From Liriodendron chinense (Eukaryota > Streptophyta > Magnoliopsida > Magnoliales > Magnoliaceae): a stretch of 64,000 bases of DNA. Shown piece by piece: positions 11,166-21,966 of the stretch; positions within the stretch are counted from its first letter, which is position 1, and each line of letters begins with the position of its first letter. The DNA is taken from positions 2,337,501 to 2,401,500 of the forward strand of contig ML058552.1 in the NCBI GenBank assembly GCA_003013855.2, in the 5' to 3' direction. The notes beneath the pieces were generated by a model. It was not told where the DNA came from and did no database searches. It saw nothing but the letters and a program-made list of their open reading frames with translations. The position numbers were made by a program, and so were the translations under genes.

Positions 11166-11370
11166 CCAAGAAACACAGTCATCCATCCATTCATCTCAGA
11201 GGGGTCTTTAGCAAAGACCGACAGCTCTATTATCGTAACTCAGAATAAGGGTTGAAAGACTGCCATCGGCCGGCAACGACGGATTCCCGACCTCTAGCCG
11301 CCGCAGTTATCCAGGGATGCAGAAAAAGAAAAAAAAAAGAAAAAGAAAATGTGTGCCTAAACAAAGAGGG

Positions 11371-11585
11371 CGGAGTGAAAACCCGAAAGGGCGCTCCGAG
11401 TAAAAACAGTGGGCATACAGCGGACTTGGTGAAAATCCGAAAGGGCACTGAGGGTAAAAACAGCATAGCTGCCAAGGGGTAGGCAAGACCAAATACCTGG
11501 GACGTGGTGAAAACCCGAAAGGGCGCCACGGGCAAAAATGAGGGGAAAAAGCCGGCTGTGGTGAAAACTCGAAAGAGCACTGCAG
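11371..11585 (+). ncRNA. Array of four covarying stem-loops with GAAA tetraloops
   Basis: Four copies of one fold. Copy 1 (11371-11398): CGGAGTG, AAAA bulge, CCC-GAAA-GGG, CGCTCCG. Copy 2 (11425-11452): CTTGGTG, AAAA, TCC-GAAA-GGG, CACTGAG. Copy 3 (11503-11530): CGTGGTG, AAAA, CCC-GAAA-GGG, CGCCACG. Copy 4 (11556-11585): CTGTGGTG, AAAA, CTC-GAAA-GAG, CACTGCAG. The outer stem has 7-8 pairs including G-U pairs, and the inner stem has 3 pairs. Both sides change together while pairing is kept. A trailing (G)G(T/C)AAAAA is also conserved. It lies between pol and the antisense genes, so it would be in the 3' part of the genomic RNA. The structure is well supported by eye. The function is unknown. 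Confidence 0.75.
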
Positions 11586-11589
11586 GCAA

Positions 11590-12129
11590 AAATGGCTCAA
11601 ATGAAAAAAAAAATAAAAAATAAAAGTGCAGGTACCAAGAAATCAGACAGTCCAGATCGGTTCAAGCAGTGAAAGTGCAAGAACAAGAGGAAGTACAGTC
11701 AGGAGCGAAGAGCTCTGCAAATTCTGACAATCTCAGGAAGCAAGAGTTTCCATTGCCTACATCTCTAGGGAACCAAAGGTCAAGCAAGTCAAATCTCGAG
11801 ACATCGGCCAAAGCATTGGCCGAGCCCCAGTTCTGATTCCTATATCCCGACGCAAAGTCCAGACACACTCACAAGACAACTCATGGCACAATAGATTCCC
11901 AAAAAAGTTTTCTTCTTTTTCATTAAAAGTATCATATTTCTTTTACACATATCATATCATCTTTTTCAAAAAATACAAAAAAATGCATCATCATCAATCA
12001 TATATGCAAAAATCAGTGTACAGGTGGCCAACATAATCAATCTCTACCCTCCTCCTCGGCCACATCAGGTGAGTCCTCTAACTCATAAAAAGATAGCCTC
12101 TCTCTCAACCTACTCACCTCCATACGCAG
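11590..12129. other. Non-coding spacer between the hairpin array and the antisense gene
   Basis: A/T-rich with short A runs and no recognisable domain in any frame. It lies just downstream of the antisense gene, so it probably holds that gene's 3' UTR and polyadenylation signals. I did not find a clear terminator. Confidence 0.5.
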
Positions 12130-14654
12130 TTAATGCACCTCATCGCGCTCCAGGGTACGGATCGCTGTCTCCTCATCAGACAACCTCCGATCGGCAGCCA
12201 ATCTCCTCGACATCATCTCACAATGATACCGAAGTGCGGAGATCTCAGACAGCAAATGGCCATGAGTGGCCAAAAGGAAGTCAGGATCGATAAACGGGCG
12301 CTCCTCAAAAAGTTCATATGAACTAGATGAAGAGCCAGCATCTCCAAGAATATCCTGCTCATCCTCATCAGCAGTCTGGTGCCAACAAGGGATACATCGA
12401 TACAAAGACTGCTCAGCAACCCAATACTGATATGGGGCGGTCGCCATCGGAAAAGTCCGTAGCTCAAATCCCAACAAATCAGCTGTCAAATAACACGCCC
12501 AAGAACAATCAATCCGGGTCCTAAAGTCAGAGGATCTGGATGGAAGTGCTCGACGCCCGATACCCGCGAAAGCGAAAAGAGGAACATCCTGCTCGTACCC
12601 AAACTGCCGCAGGAACCGAATGGGGTGATAAGAGAAGTAAGATCGAAAGCCTACCAACATCAGAGGAAGGCGGTGTGCATCGCAAAGCACTGGAGGAAGT
12701 GAAAGCCAAGATGACTCCCAACGAACGTTCCAGTCACGCAGATCAGCGAACATCCTGCGATACAAGGGCTCACTCATCCTAGCCGTATGCGGAAGGAACT
12801 CCATGATATAACGCATGATGTCAGAGCTAGGGATGCCAGGAAGAGGTACAGGAACGGTCAGAGAAAGACGCTCCCATAGCCATACCTGATCACAGAAAGC
12901 AAAAGAAGTTCAGCTAGAGCAAAACAATTCCTAGCAAAGCAAGAAGAAAAAAGGTGCAGAAAAGATACCTGAAGGAAAGCACAACAGCCGCGAAGGACAC
13001 GAGTGCGGCCCAGGGCACAGTCGGTCAGCCCATCAAATAGCTCGGCCAAGATGAGAGAAATGATCCCCTGCCGACGGATAGCTCGGCTCATCACCTCAAA
13101 AAGCAAAGGAGTCTGGGACCTGCGCCATCCCGAGAACAGCACCTCAGCAATCAAACAGAACATCAGTGCGTTCCGAGCAAAGGTGGAACCGGCCGTACCC
13201 TGAGGACCCGAAAAAAGATCATACAGCAAGTCCAAAGAGAACACAACAGCATCCTGGCCACCAGCTGCAGGCCGAACAAGATAGGGGATCCCAAACCAGT
13301 TCTGCGGTGTAGCAGTCTTCGGCGATGTCTTCGGCGAAAAATACTGGGCATAATCCCAGGGTAGGCCTGTCAAGCGTGCAAGCTCCTCCAAAGAAGGCCC
13401 CATCTCCATATCGTTGAACGCAAACAAGTTCAACGAAGGGACCCAGTCAATCAAGGCAGCTCCAAGCATCCTCCAATCAATATCAACTCTGGCCAGATGA
13501 ATCAGACTGCCAAAGCCATAAGACTTCAAATCTCGAATCTCATAAACTGACAAACTGTCAAGCCAAGCAAGCAGTCGTGGCGAGCAAGAAGGACGAGGAA
13601 GCAGCTGACAAGTCCTCACTGGTATCCCCTCCAGCACAAAAGGCCCAGAAATCGAGGACAACTCATCGAGGATCGGAAGGTCAACGGGCGAAGGAGAAGG
13701 AAAAGCTGGAACCTCTGCCGACTCGACAACCCCTGATCGGCCCTCAGTGACGGCTATGTCTGATATAGTCGCATCGCCATCTGAAACTGTCATAATCTCA
13801 GCCGCATGAGAAGACTCGCCCACCTCATGAACAGAGTGCGCAAAGGGCCGATGACCAAAAGAAGGACAATGCTCCCAACCAAAAGAGCCATCAGTGAAGA
13901 TCACACCGCACATCGTGGCATCCTGGCTAATCTGACCGTCAAAGAATACATCTGAACCATCAAAAAGGGTCCGGGCAGCCCCGACCGAAGAATCAACGGT
14001 CAGATCTGGACCTGCGGCCCCCTCCAACAGGAAATCATGAATCCAATCACCATCCTGGCCGATCAAAGGGATCATCGAGGCATCCACACCGTCCATCATC
14101 AAGGGGACATCATCAATGATCACATCAAGACCACCCAAACAAGTGTGCTGCACATCTCGGCCCTCATCCAGAGCATCCAAACCGTCAAAGGTACCATCTG
14201 AGCCATCCATACCATCCAGACATGAGATCAGCCCATCTATGTCCCTCATAGTCCCATCATCACTGTCCATCACGTCATCCATGGGACCCACACTCAAGGG
14301 ATGCATAGCCTCACCTATGTCCCATCCCATCATCTCATCCATACCATCCATTCCTCCCATAATGAGGGGCCCATTCAAATCTGAAAATCCAGCCATCCCA
14401 CCATTAATGGAACTATTCAAAGCTCCATCAACCACCATCCCAAGCCCATCATCAATGCTTCCATTCAATGCACCATCTCCACCATCCATTAAAGAAATCC
14501 CTCCATCATTAAAGCCTTCAATACTCTCTGAAGTGTGGGACCCACCATGAACAGCCCCCACAGCCCATAAATCCCCACCATCCATTGCCCAAGAAAGGAC
14601 AAACCAAGATGAAGACAAGATGATGAGGAAAGAAGAGACAAAAAGAATATTCAT
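12130..14654 (-). CDS. Antisense gene, DUF7745-like plant retroelement protein, two exons
   Basis: I do not know its function. Exon 1 runs from 14,654 (or the next ATG at 14,585) to 12,969, and exon 2 from 12,885 to 12,130. The intron, 12,886-12,968, starts GTATCT and ends GTGATCAG. Both exons are whole codons, and the joined frame of about 813 residues (790 from the second ATG) has no stop. The first 23 residues from 14,654 are hydrophobic, like a signal peptide or membrane segment, but this may be promoter DNA read by chance. A Gly/Asp/Met-rich acidic low-complexity region of about 300 residues follows. The last 350 residues resemble the DUF7745-type helical domain carried by plant Tat-like elements (IHLARVDIDW, GPSLEELARLTGLP, VWLWERL, RQFGYEQ). 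The name is from memory. Having an intact gene in an element with broken gag-pol is odd. Confidence 0.65.
12886..12968 (-). other. Intron of the antisense DUF7745-like gene
   Basis: 83 nt on the minus strand, donor CAG|GTATCT, pyrimidine-rich interior, acceptor GTGATCAG|GTATGG. Its removal joins ...AFLQ to VWLWERL in phase. The intron on the antisense strand shows that this strand is (or was) expressed by the host nuclear machinery. Confidence 0.7.
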
Positions 14655-14759
14655 GGCTGCAATCGAACCCGGACGTGCACGGAATGAGGGGACAAAGACA
14701 GTGGACAGTGAAGAATGTCCGAACCAGGGCCAGCCCAGGCCGCTCAAGAGGCGAGCCTT

Positions 14760-14782
14760 GGGCGGCCTGCCATGGGCCGCCC
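14760..14782 (-). promoter_or_regulatory. Internal copy of the LTR GC-rich hairpin, upstream of the antisense gene
   Basis: GGGCGGCC (14760-14767), loop TGCCATG, GGCCGCCC (14775-14782). Read on the minus strand it is identical to the LTR hairpin including the preceding CGTAC. It lies about 110 bp upstream of the antisense ATG at 14,654. A CCAAT-like element is near 14,815 on the minus strand. I see no clear TATA box. Confidence 0.5.
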
Positions 14783-14989
14783 GTACGGACACAGATTCCC
14801 TCTCTCCGCGGGATTGGCTCCAGGGTTCTTGGTAGGTGAGTCTGACAGTCCACGTCAGCAGATGGCGCTCCGTGGGCCGCCCAAGGCTCCGGTCCACTCC
14901 AAATTTCAACTGAAGATGATCAAGATCATACAAAAGGTGCCCCACTGGTCCAATCATGAAGCAATGTGGCCGGAACATGGCTGATCAAG

Positions 14990-15530
14990 CCAAAGAAGGG
15001 GGAAAGTGATCAAGTGGGGGCCGCAAGCAATCCAAGCCATTCAAAGACTAGATCATCATGATCTAAACCATTGAAGAACCTACATGAGCCGTCAAACAAC
15101 AAGATCAAAGGTTTGATCATCACGAGAAGGACCAGAATCCAAGATCTAATCATCAAGTGGGCCCACAAAGTCAAATCAAGCGATCTGAGACGTTCAAGCC
15201 ATCATCCACACCATGAGAAGCCTTCTTAGCCTCACAAATCATCAAAAGAGGTGCCCCAAAGTAAAGCCAAGGTCTCAAGTGGGCCCACAGGGCCGAATCT
15301 ATCAATCTAAACCATTCAAGGGCTAGATCATCAGGATCCAAACCATTGGAAAGCTTACACAAGTCATGGAGCAGCAAGATCAAAGGTTCGATCATCAAAA
15401 GAAAGGCCAGAATCCAAGATCTAAACATCAAGTGGGCCCACAAGGCCTAATCAAGCAATCTGAACCGTTCAAGTCATCACCCATGCAGCTAAGTAGTCTC
15501 AAATCATGAAGGAATGAGTCAAAAGTCAAA
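14990..15530. repeat. Two imperfect direct repeats of about 273 bp
   Basis: Words such as 'atcaagtgggcccacaa' and 'aatccaagatctaa' recur at about 15,007/15,155 and 15,279/15,430, a period of about 273 bp. Non-coding. It separates the two antisense genes. Confidence 0.6.
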
Positions 15531-15646
15531 GCATCCAGACATCATCAAGGAATTTGGGAGAAATCAAAGCCTGTATATTCATCCAAAAGAGCTTGATACA
15601 AAAGGGGACAAAAACAAAAGTACAAGGCCATACAAAGCAGAGCTAG

Positions 15647-17140
15647 CTACAAGTCGCCAACATAATCATCATCGTCCCTCCTCGCGTCCCGCTCCCGACG
15701 ATAAAGATCCATCAAAGGAGCAGTCACCGAACCTCCAGCATACCTGCGACGGCCACCTGGAACATAAAGCGAAGGAAGCAGAGGCCCCTGGCCAAACAGC
15801 AGATACCACTCGTCATAATCACGATCCGGGATCGTGAAACGGAAGCCAGGCTGGCCCACCAGAGCCTCAACTCTCTCATCAACTAGCATCCGAGCAGCTG
15901 GAGGAGGTGCGGAATAGGGGACCCGAGCCACCCCAGTGACTTGCCGAAGCAATCTCTCTCCCAAGTACCATTGGAAGGACTCAGCATCAGAAAGCATAAT
16001 ACGGAGACATGAAGCATCGTATGCCTCCACGCGCTGGGTGTGTAGTAGAGAGGGAAACTAGCGTACGGCATCCGGGCAAACTGCAACAAATGAGGTTACC
16101 ACGGTCAATTACAGTACGACACGAAGGACGAAGACAAACAAGAAACTTACATCCTCAACTGTCAGCCCGTCTATATCAGCACGCCAATTATCCCCGGGAA
16201 CTCGGGAGTTCCGCTGACGATTCTGTTGATGCCAGTACATGTGGCGATACTGAGAGGGTTCAATGTCATCTCGCATCCTCGGCGCAAGATGCGGAAAATG
16301 GTCATAAAAGCAGGTCTGGATAAAAGCACATTTAATGATCAGAGAGAGAAAGAAGGCAAATGGCTCCAAGGAAGATGAAAGAAGAGGTACCTCAACGACA
16401 GGCCAGAAGCCTATGAAGGACCGGCTATGCCGACAGGTCTTGTCCAGACCTTGAAAGAGACGGGTCAGGATGGCCCCATTCCAGTTATAGGGGTGATGAA
16501 GGTCCTCGACTAAACGAAGAAATTTAGGATCAACTCTCTCATTCGCATAGCAAAAAAGAAAGGATCCAAAAGCATAAGTGATCATAGCCCGCGCCTTGTG
16601 GAGGGCCTCTCGCTCGGTGGTAGGGACGACGGAAGCAAAATTGTTGTAAAACCATCGCATCTTCACTTGATGGCCTTGGAATTCACCCTCAGGAGGGACG
16701 TCACCGACAAGCCGCAGCCAATCAGTGGAAGAGAGGGGAGCTAGAGAGCTAACTTGAGGGACAATTGCCCCATGAAACGAGAAACCTATCTGCATGTAAA
16801 TATCCAAGGGGGTTATTCCCCACTCCCCACAAGGGAGCTGAAAGGTATGGGTCTCATCCCGCCACCTCTCACAAAGGGCCGAAAGCATCATGCGGTTGGC
16901 GTCGTTATTATGGAAGCGTAGGGTGAGGAGGCCAGCAAAAGGAGTACCATCTAGTACTCGCTCAAGCAAGGGCTGTGGCTCTTTCATCCAATTGTCCCAG
17001 CGATCCCTGGTACCTCGACCCTTGATAGCAGGAAGAGGTTGATGCTCCATAGCTAGAGAACACATGTGGTCCCCTCGGCGGACAATGAAAGCAGGATCAT
17101 CCTCGTCAACCACTAGCTGGCCCCTGGTACCATCCGCCAT
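15647..17140 (-). pseudogene. Antisense gene with plant mobile domain (PMD), three exons, one frameshift
   Basis: PMD (aminotransferase-like plant mobile domain) proteins are found in plant genes such as MAIN and in many plant transposons. Their biochemical role in elements is unknown. Exon 1 is 17,140-16,391 (250 codons), exon 2 is 16,315-16,151 (55 codons) and exon 3 starts at 16,080. The introns 16,316-16,390 (GTACCT...TCCAG, 75 nt, also open in frame) and 16,081-16,150 (GTAAGT...TTGCAG) are both phase 0. Landmarks: LCERWRDETHTFQLPCGE, ITYAFGSFLF, HLAPRM, then VEAYDASCLRIML and ESFQWYLGERLLRQVTG. The last part is in another frame, so a small indel lies at about 16,040-16,060. It ends at 15,647 after an Arg/Asp-rich tail. 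It may have been intact until recently. Confidence 0.7.
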
Positions 17141-19240
17141 GGAATCCTACAAGCTTGGCAAGGTAAGTCCCTATCCTTTACCAGTTAAAATCCAAATTTT
17201 CATCTAAGAAACCCATGGGATTGGACTCACATTCCAATGCAAAATCTAAAGTCCAACTCCATGTGTCACTTAGGTTATGTGTTGGGCCCATTGGAAAAAG
17301 TAAGGCCCACCTTAAAGAAGGTGGCATGGCATGCCTTAGGTAAGAAAAGTCCATCATCCAAGGACACATTTTGGACAACAAATGCATTCAAGTGCCATGA
17401 GATCAACTAAGGATGAGAGTCCTACTTCACATGAGAAGTTCCTCTTCAAAGTCCACATGTGGCCAAGGATGGACCCACTTTTATGCCAAGGTCATGATTT
17501 TCACTTAGGATGTCTCCATCTTTTTACACATATGCATGGACAAGTGGGGGATAGAAAGGAAACGGGCCCCCAAGAGCAACCCAAATGCCTCATCTCAATG
17601 GATGGGAGAGAGCACATAGCCCACTTTGGAGAATATGAGAACCCATTCATGGGTTAACCATGGGCAACCTTATGTGCCTCATCTTGATGAAAGTTTTGAC
17701 CATGAGAATACAACAAGGAGGTCTACCCACAAACATATGAATCAAAGAAGCTAAGGGTAGAAAGTTGATGCACATAGCCCACATGAAGAATCAAAGTTGA
17801 AAATGCCCATGAAAAGGCAAGTTTGGGCAACTTATGTGCACCAACTTGTTCACCAAAAAGGGAGACCATTTGAGCACAAAAGAGCATGGCTTGATGAGTC
17901 ACCCAACCATCATGAAAATGGATAAGAATGGTACACATAGCCCACTTGAAGATCAAAATCCAAAATGTCCCAAGGCATGGGACAAAAAATGGGTAACTTA
18001 TGGGTATCATTCTTTCCCACAAATGGAAAGAAAAATTACTCATACTTGAGAATGATGGTGGATGACCCACCAAGTCCCCAAAGAAAAGATCAAGGAACCA
18101 TGGTTGTATGGATAGCTCACTTGAGAATCATCCATTTGAGGTTGATAACATCTAAGGGAAACTCTTGAGAACCACATTCCTACCACAAGGAAAACCATTT
18201 GAACTTAGTGAGATTATGGGAACAACTCACTCATGGGACTTATAGATGGTCAAGTTACTCAAGTCCTCCATCCATTAAAGAAAAGAGCATGAAAAGAAAA
18301 AACCCACATGAACAAAGTGTAGTGGGGCACACATGGTTCAAAGAAGTACCCAAGTTTCAATGAAGGCCCAAAAGCCCATCCACATGAAAAACTTCAAGGA
18401 GCCCACTACACTTTGTACAAGGATGTACATCATAATCAAGAAATGATGGAAGAGTTGGGCTACTTGTCCATATAGGCCCAACTAGGAAATCTAGCCCACT
18501 TGAGATCCAAATGAAGAAGAGGCTAGTCACCTTGGTCCATACACATGTAAAGAAAGATGGGGTCACCCAAAGTGAGCCCCATGAGCCCAAAACTTGAGAT
18601 GGGCCCTACCATGCCCATGGGCCCAAATCTTGAAAAGAAGAGGGAAAAGAAAGGAGAGTTCCAAGGGAAATGACAAGAGAAAGAAAGTAAGAGGGAGCCC
18701 AAAATGAAGCATTGGGCCCATCAAATACACCAAGGGCCATGACTTCACTTTGAGCCCATTTGATACACATGAAAAGAGGCCCAACTCCCATGAAAAAGAT
18801 AGAGTATTTTGCCATGCACACTTGATGACATGGCAAAATCACTCTTTACATGCACATGAAGGGAGTGTGAAAAAAAAATGAAAAAGTGGAGAGCTTGCAA
18901 TGTCTTTCTCCAAGCACCACCTTTGAAAGAGACTGGAGATCTAGAAAATGGCCAAAAATGCTTGGGCCCACCTTCACACCTCTTGGAATAGCTACATGGA
19001 AAAAGAAAAGAGTCATGAAGAGACAATGAAGAAGGAAAAGGACAAGAAAGAGAAAGGAAGTGGTCCATACCTTTACCACCCACCAAAGAAGGACCACCTT
19101 GCTGTCCCAAGACTTCTCTAAGGCCCACCACTTGAGAGAAGCAAAAGGCCACCAAAGAAAAGAGAGAAAACTTGAAAAAGAGAGAGTATGAGAGAGAGAA
19201 GAGAGAGGTTGTACGTTTGAGGGGGCAAGGGTGCCCCATG
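17141..19240. other. Non-coding region upstream of the PMD gene
   Basis: About 2.1 kb rich in words such as 'catgggcccaa', 'cccacttgaa' and 'catgaa', with no domain in any frame. Several open frames on the minus strand (e.g. 18,745-19,341) are low complexity and unsupported. If the promoter at about 19.25 kb is real, this would be a long leader or intron of the PMD transcript. Confidence 0.45.
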
Positions 19241-19331
19241 TTATATAGAAAAGGGGAGGGCACCCTTTTACCCAGCCCCCTGAAGAGACCAGGAGGCACA
19301 GACCGGTCGGGCGGCCCATGGGAGGCCGTCC
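19241..19331 (-). promoter_or_regulatory. Candidate antisense promoter: LTR-like hairpin plus TATA box
   Basis: On the minus strand: the hairpin GGACGGCC...GGCCGCCC (19,309-19,331, one G-U pair), then about 60 bp further the TATA box TTCTATATAA (19,241-19,250), followed by a CT-rich stretch. The order matches the LTR (hairpin, TATA, CT-rich leader). It points toward the PMD gene, 2.1 kb away. Confidence 0.5.
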
Positions 19332-19664
19332 TAGCCTCCACCTAAGTGAGGTGACTTCTCACCTCCTCTCCTTGGGAAGAACTCCTCCTTGGGAAGGGTG
19401 GTTGCAAGTGAATCTTGTACCTCCATGTAAGATTGAAGTGATGGAAGAGAATGGTGAGAAAAAGGAAGAAATCTCACCAAAATCTCATCTCATGAGAAAT
19501 GGGTGAAAAATTGGGATGATGATGTGGAAAAGTTCCATGGAATTTTCAAGAAAAGAAAGAAAAAGATTGACTTGGTCAAACAATGATCTCAACCATCCAA
19601 AGGTATGACCTGATGATCCGAACTATTCCAAAGAGAATTCCCGCAGTCTCCAACCTGGATTGTT

Positions 19665-20470
19665 GCTCTTTTGTACAGATTTTGGGTCCGAAGACCTTAA
19701 ACTACGTCGGGATTCACATCCTGAGAGATTTTCAATAAAAGCCGGTATTGGTCTTGATTGCTCGAATCAAGATCCGACGGCACCGGGTACTTTCAAAAAC
19801 CACAAAAAATATATTTATGCATTTCCAACACTTACCTGTACAGTTTCAGGGTCCGAAGACCTTAAACTACGTCGGGATCAGGATCCCGAGGGATTTTCAA
19901 TAAAAGCCGACATCGGTTGGATCGAATCAAGACCTAACGATCTCGGACATTTTCAGAAAAATAAAAAAAATATATCTGCCACTTTTAAAGTTTTAGGTCC
20001 GAAGACCTTAAACTACGTCGGGATCAAGATCCCGAGGGATTTTCAATAAAAACCGGCATCAGTCTGGATTGTCCATCCGTTGACACCGGACATTTTTCCA
20101 AAAACAAAAAAAAAACATATTTGCCCCTCTTTTGTACAGTTTCATGGTCCGAAGACCTTAAACTACACTGGGATTAATTTCTCGGGGGACCTTTCTCGCT
20201 TTCAACTAAAAACCGGCATCGGCCTCGACCATTGGGATCATGGTTCGATAAACCCGGATCATTTCAAAAATACCAAAAATATTTTAAAGCTTTCCATAAA
20301 AACCAGTATCAATCTTGATCACCCGAGTTGAAATCTGGAACCTTTTCAAAACAAAAAAAAAATATAGATACAATATAAAACAAAAGGTTTTCACCACTAG
20401 TTTCAAACGCACCAATTTATCCCCAGCGGTCCGAAGACCTTAAACTACACTGGGATTAAATTCTCGGGGG
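19665..20470 (+). repeat. Five-copy two-hairpin repeat module
   Basis: GGTCCGAAGACC followed by TTAAACTAC starts at 19685, 19850, 19996, 20146 and 20428 (spacing 165, 146, 150, 282). Hairpin A, GGTC-CGAA-GACC, is invariant. Eleven to twelve bases later comes hairpin B, whose stem varies but pairs in every copy: CGGGAT/ATCCTG, CGGGAT/ATCCCG (twice) and CTGGGA/TCTCGG (twice). Copies are separated by A-rich, 'aaaaccggcatc'-type sequence. The module is likely a structured RNA element. No ORF is supported. Confidence 0.7.
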
Positions 20471-21966
20471 CTTTCTTTCCTAACCTGTTCCAGGCATGGC
20501 TGACACTTGATCGTACGGGTGTCTGGAATCTCTTAAACAGGTAAAGGCTGAGGCGGGCAGAATCTCGCAATCCTGTTCGTGTTGAACGCACCGTGATAGA
20601 CAACCTTGATTTGGAAGTCGCTGTTGAAGCTGACGGATGTTCCCTATTCCTAGAACTCATGAAGGGGATTAAGGCTGTTGGGAGGTGGAGCTCACCCTCA
20701 CGGAATTGTGAGCAACGTAAGACCCCAAACTGGATTGACTAAGGGAAATGTGAGGATGTGGCTCATTTTGTGGCCGAAGGAGTCCGTCGGACGATACGTG
20801 GTCTATGTGCATTGCACATGAGGAACAGGCAACTTTGTGGGTGTGTTGACTGAAAACCCTCAAAATCCCCTCATCCGAAGATGTAAAACTACGGCACTTG
20901 ACTGTGTGAGACCCGTCTTGCTCGCTGACGTAAAATGGATCGGGTGCCTTACCAGCAGTAGAAGCTGGAAGTGGATGGAAATTCCACATCTTTTCCCTGC
21001 ATTTCAGAAAAATCACAAAATACAAAAACATTGCAAAATCACCTCTTCAAAAATCACAAAAATTAGCCCCAGCACTACACTTCAGGAGTCTTGAACTCCA
21101 CTCACTTCACAATTTGGGATGACAGATCCAATCGTCCGCAAATTGGAATCTTGACCAAAACGGGCGACCAAACACCATCTCAATCACATGTATGCCTAGA
21201 AGAACATCTTGAAGTCGGATAGCATCCTCGTACATTCTCATTCGCAAAGAAACAGCATCTTGGGATGATGGACCTGATCGACCACGGGTCGGGATCTTGA
21301 CCAACCCGCTGTCCAAACCTCCATATCAAAAAGAAAAATCCCCAGGGGAGCACAACCCTGCAAGCAATAAGCTCCAAGTTCTCTGCATCACCAGCAAAAG
21401 CAAAATCATCAAACGAGAAGAGAATGAGCCAAGCCATGCATTCATCATGCATCTCCATGCATCAGCATCCATCGCATCAATCATCATGTTTACCTGCTTT
21501 CAAAATAAAAGTGGTTAGCCAAAGACCCCACAGGCATCCCTAGTGGAGGCGCATGCAAACCAAATTCCCATTTCAAAAAGACAAAAAAATATATCTCTAT
21601 TTGTAAATAAAAACCCCACGGAGTATCGCTCCCCAGAGTGGGTATCTTTTCAAAAATCCAAAAAAAATTCCCAGTAGAGCGTTCTGTCTCCAAAACACCA
21701 GGAGATCTTCCATATCTCTGGGTAGGAGCCAACGCAAAAATCAAATAAGATCCGATGTCTCGCGGTTTCCCCGGAGACCATCGGATCCAATGCACTCAAA
21801 GTGCGGTCGAACTGAACTCCAGTGTCAGTGCGGTCGTACCACATGCCAAGATACAAAAAAGATGAAAGCCAAAAAGCTCGGTCACAGAAACCATTTGAAC
21901 AGGTGGAAACGATGAATTGTAACCCAAGTATCAAAATAAGCAGATTGGGTGGAAAGAGTTCACCCG
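20471..21966. other. Non-coding 3' region of the element
   Basis: No coding signal. Contains a weak direct repeat ('gggatgaYRgaYc..atcttgacca' near 21,118 and 21,262) and short A-rich blocks. Otherwise I see nothing specific. Confidence 0.5.

Noticed and set aside
11252..11600. ORFs on both strands over the hairpin array (76-119 residues)
   Set aside because: They follow the repeated hairpin sequence (repeating FGFS/FRVFT peptides). The RNA structure explains the repeat better than a protein.
14655..14978. Longer start (14,978) for the antisense DUF7745-like gene
   Set aside because: The extra 108 residues translate through the GC-rich hairpin and promoter-like DNA and show no conserved content.
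18745..19341. 198-residue minus-strand ORF (and overlapping 157-residue ORF)
   Set aside because: Low-complexity Ser/Phe-rich reading of CT-rich leader DNA that overlaps the candidate antisense promoter.
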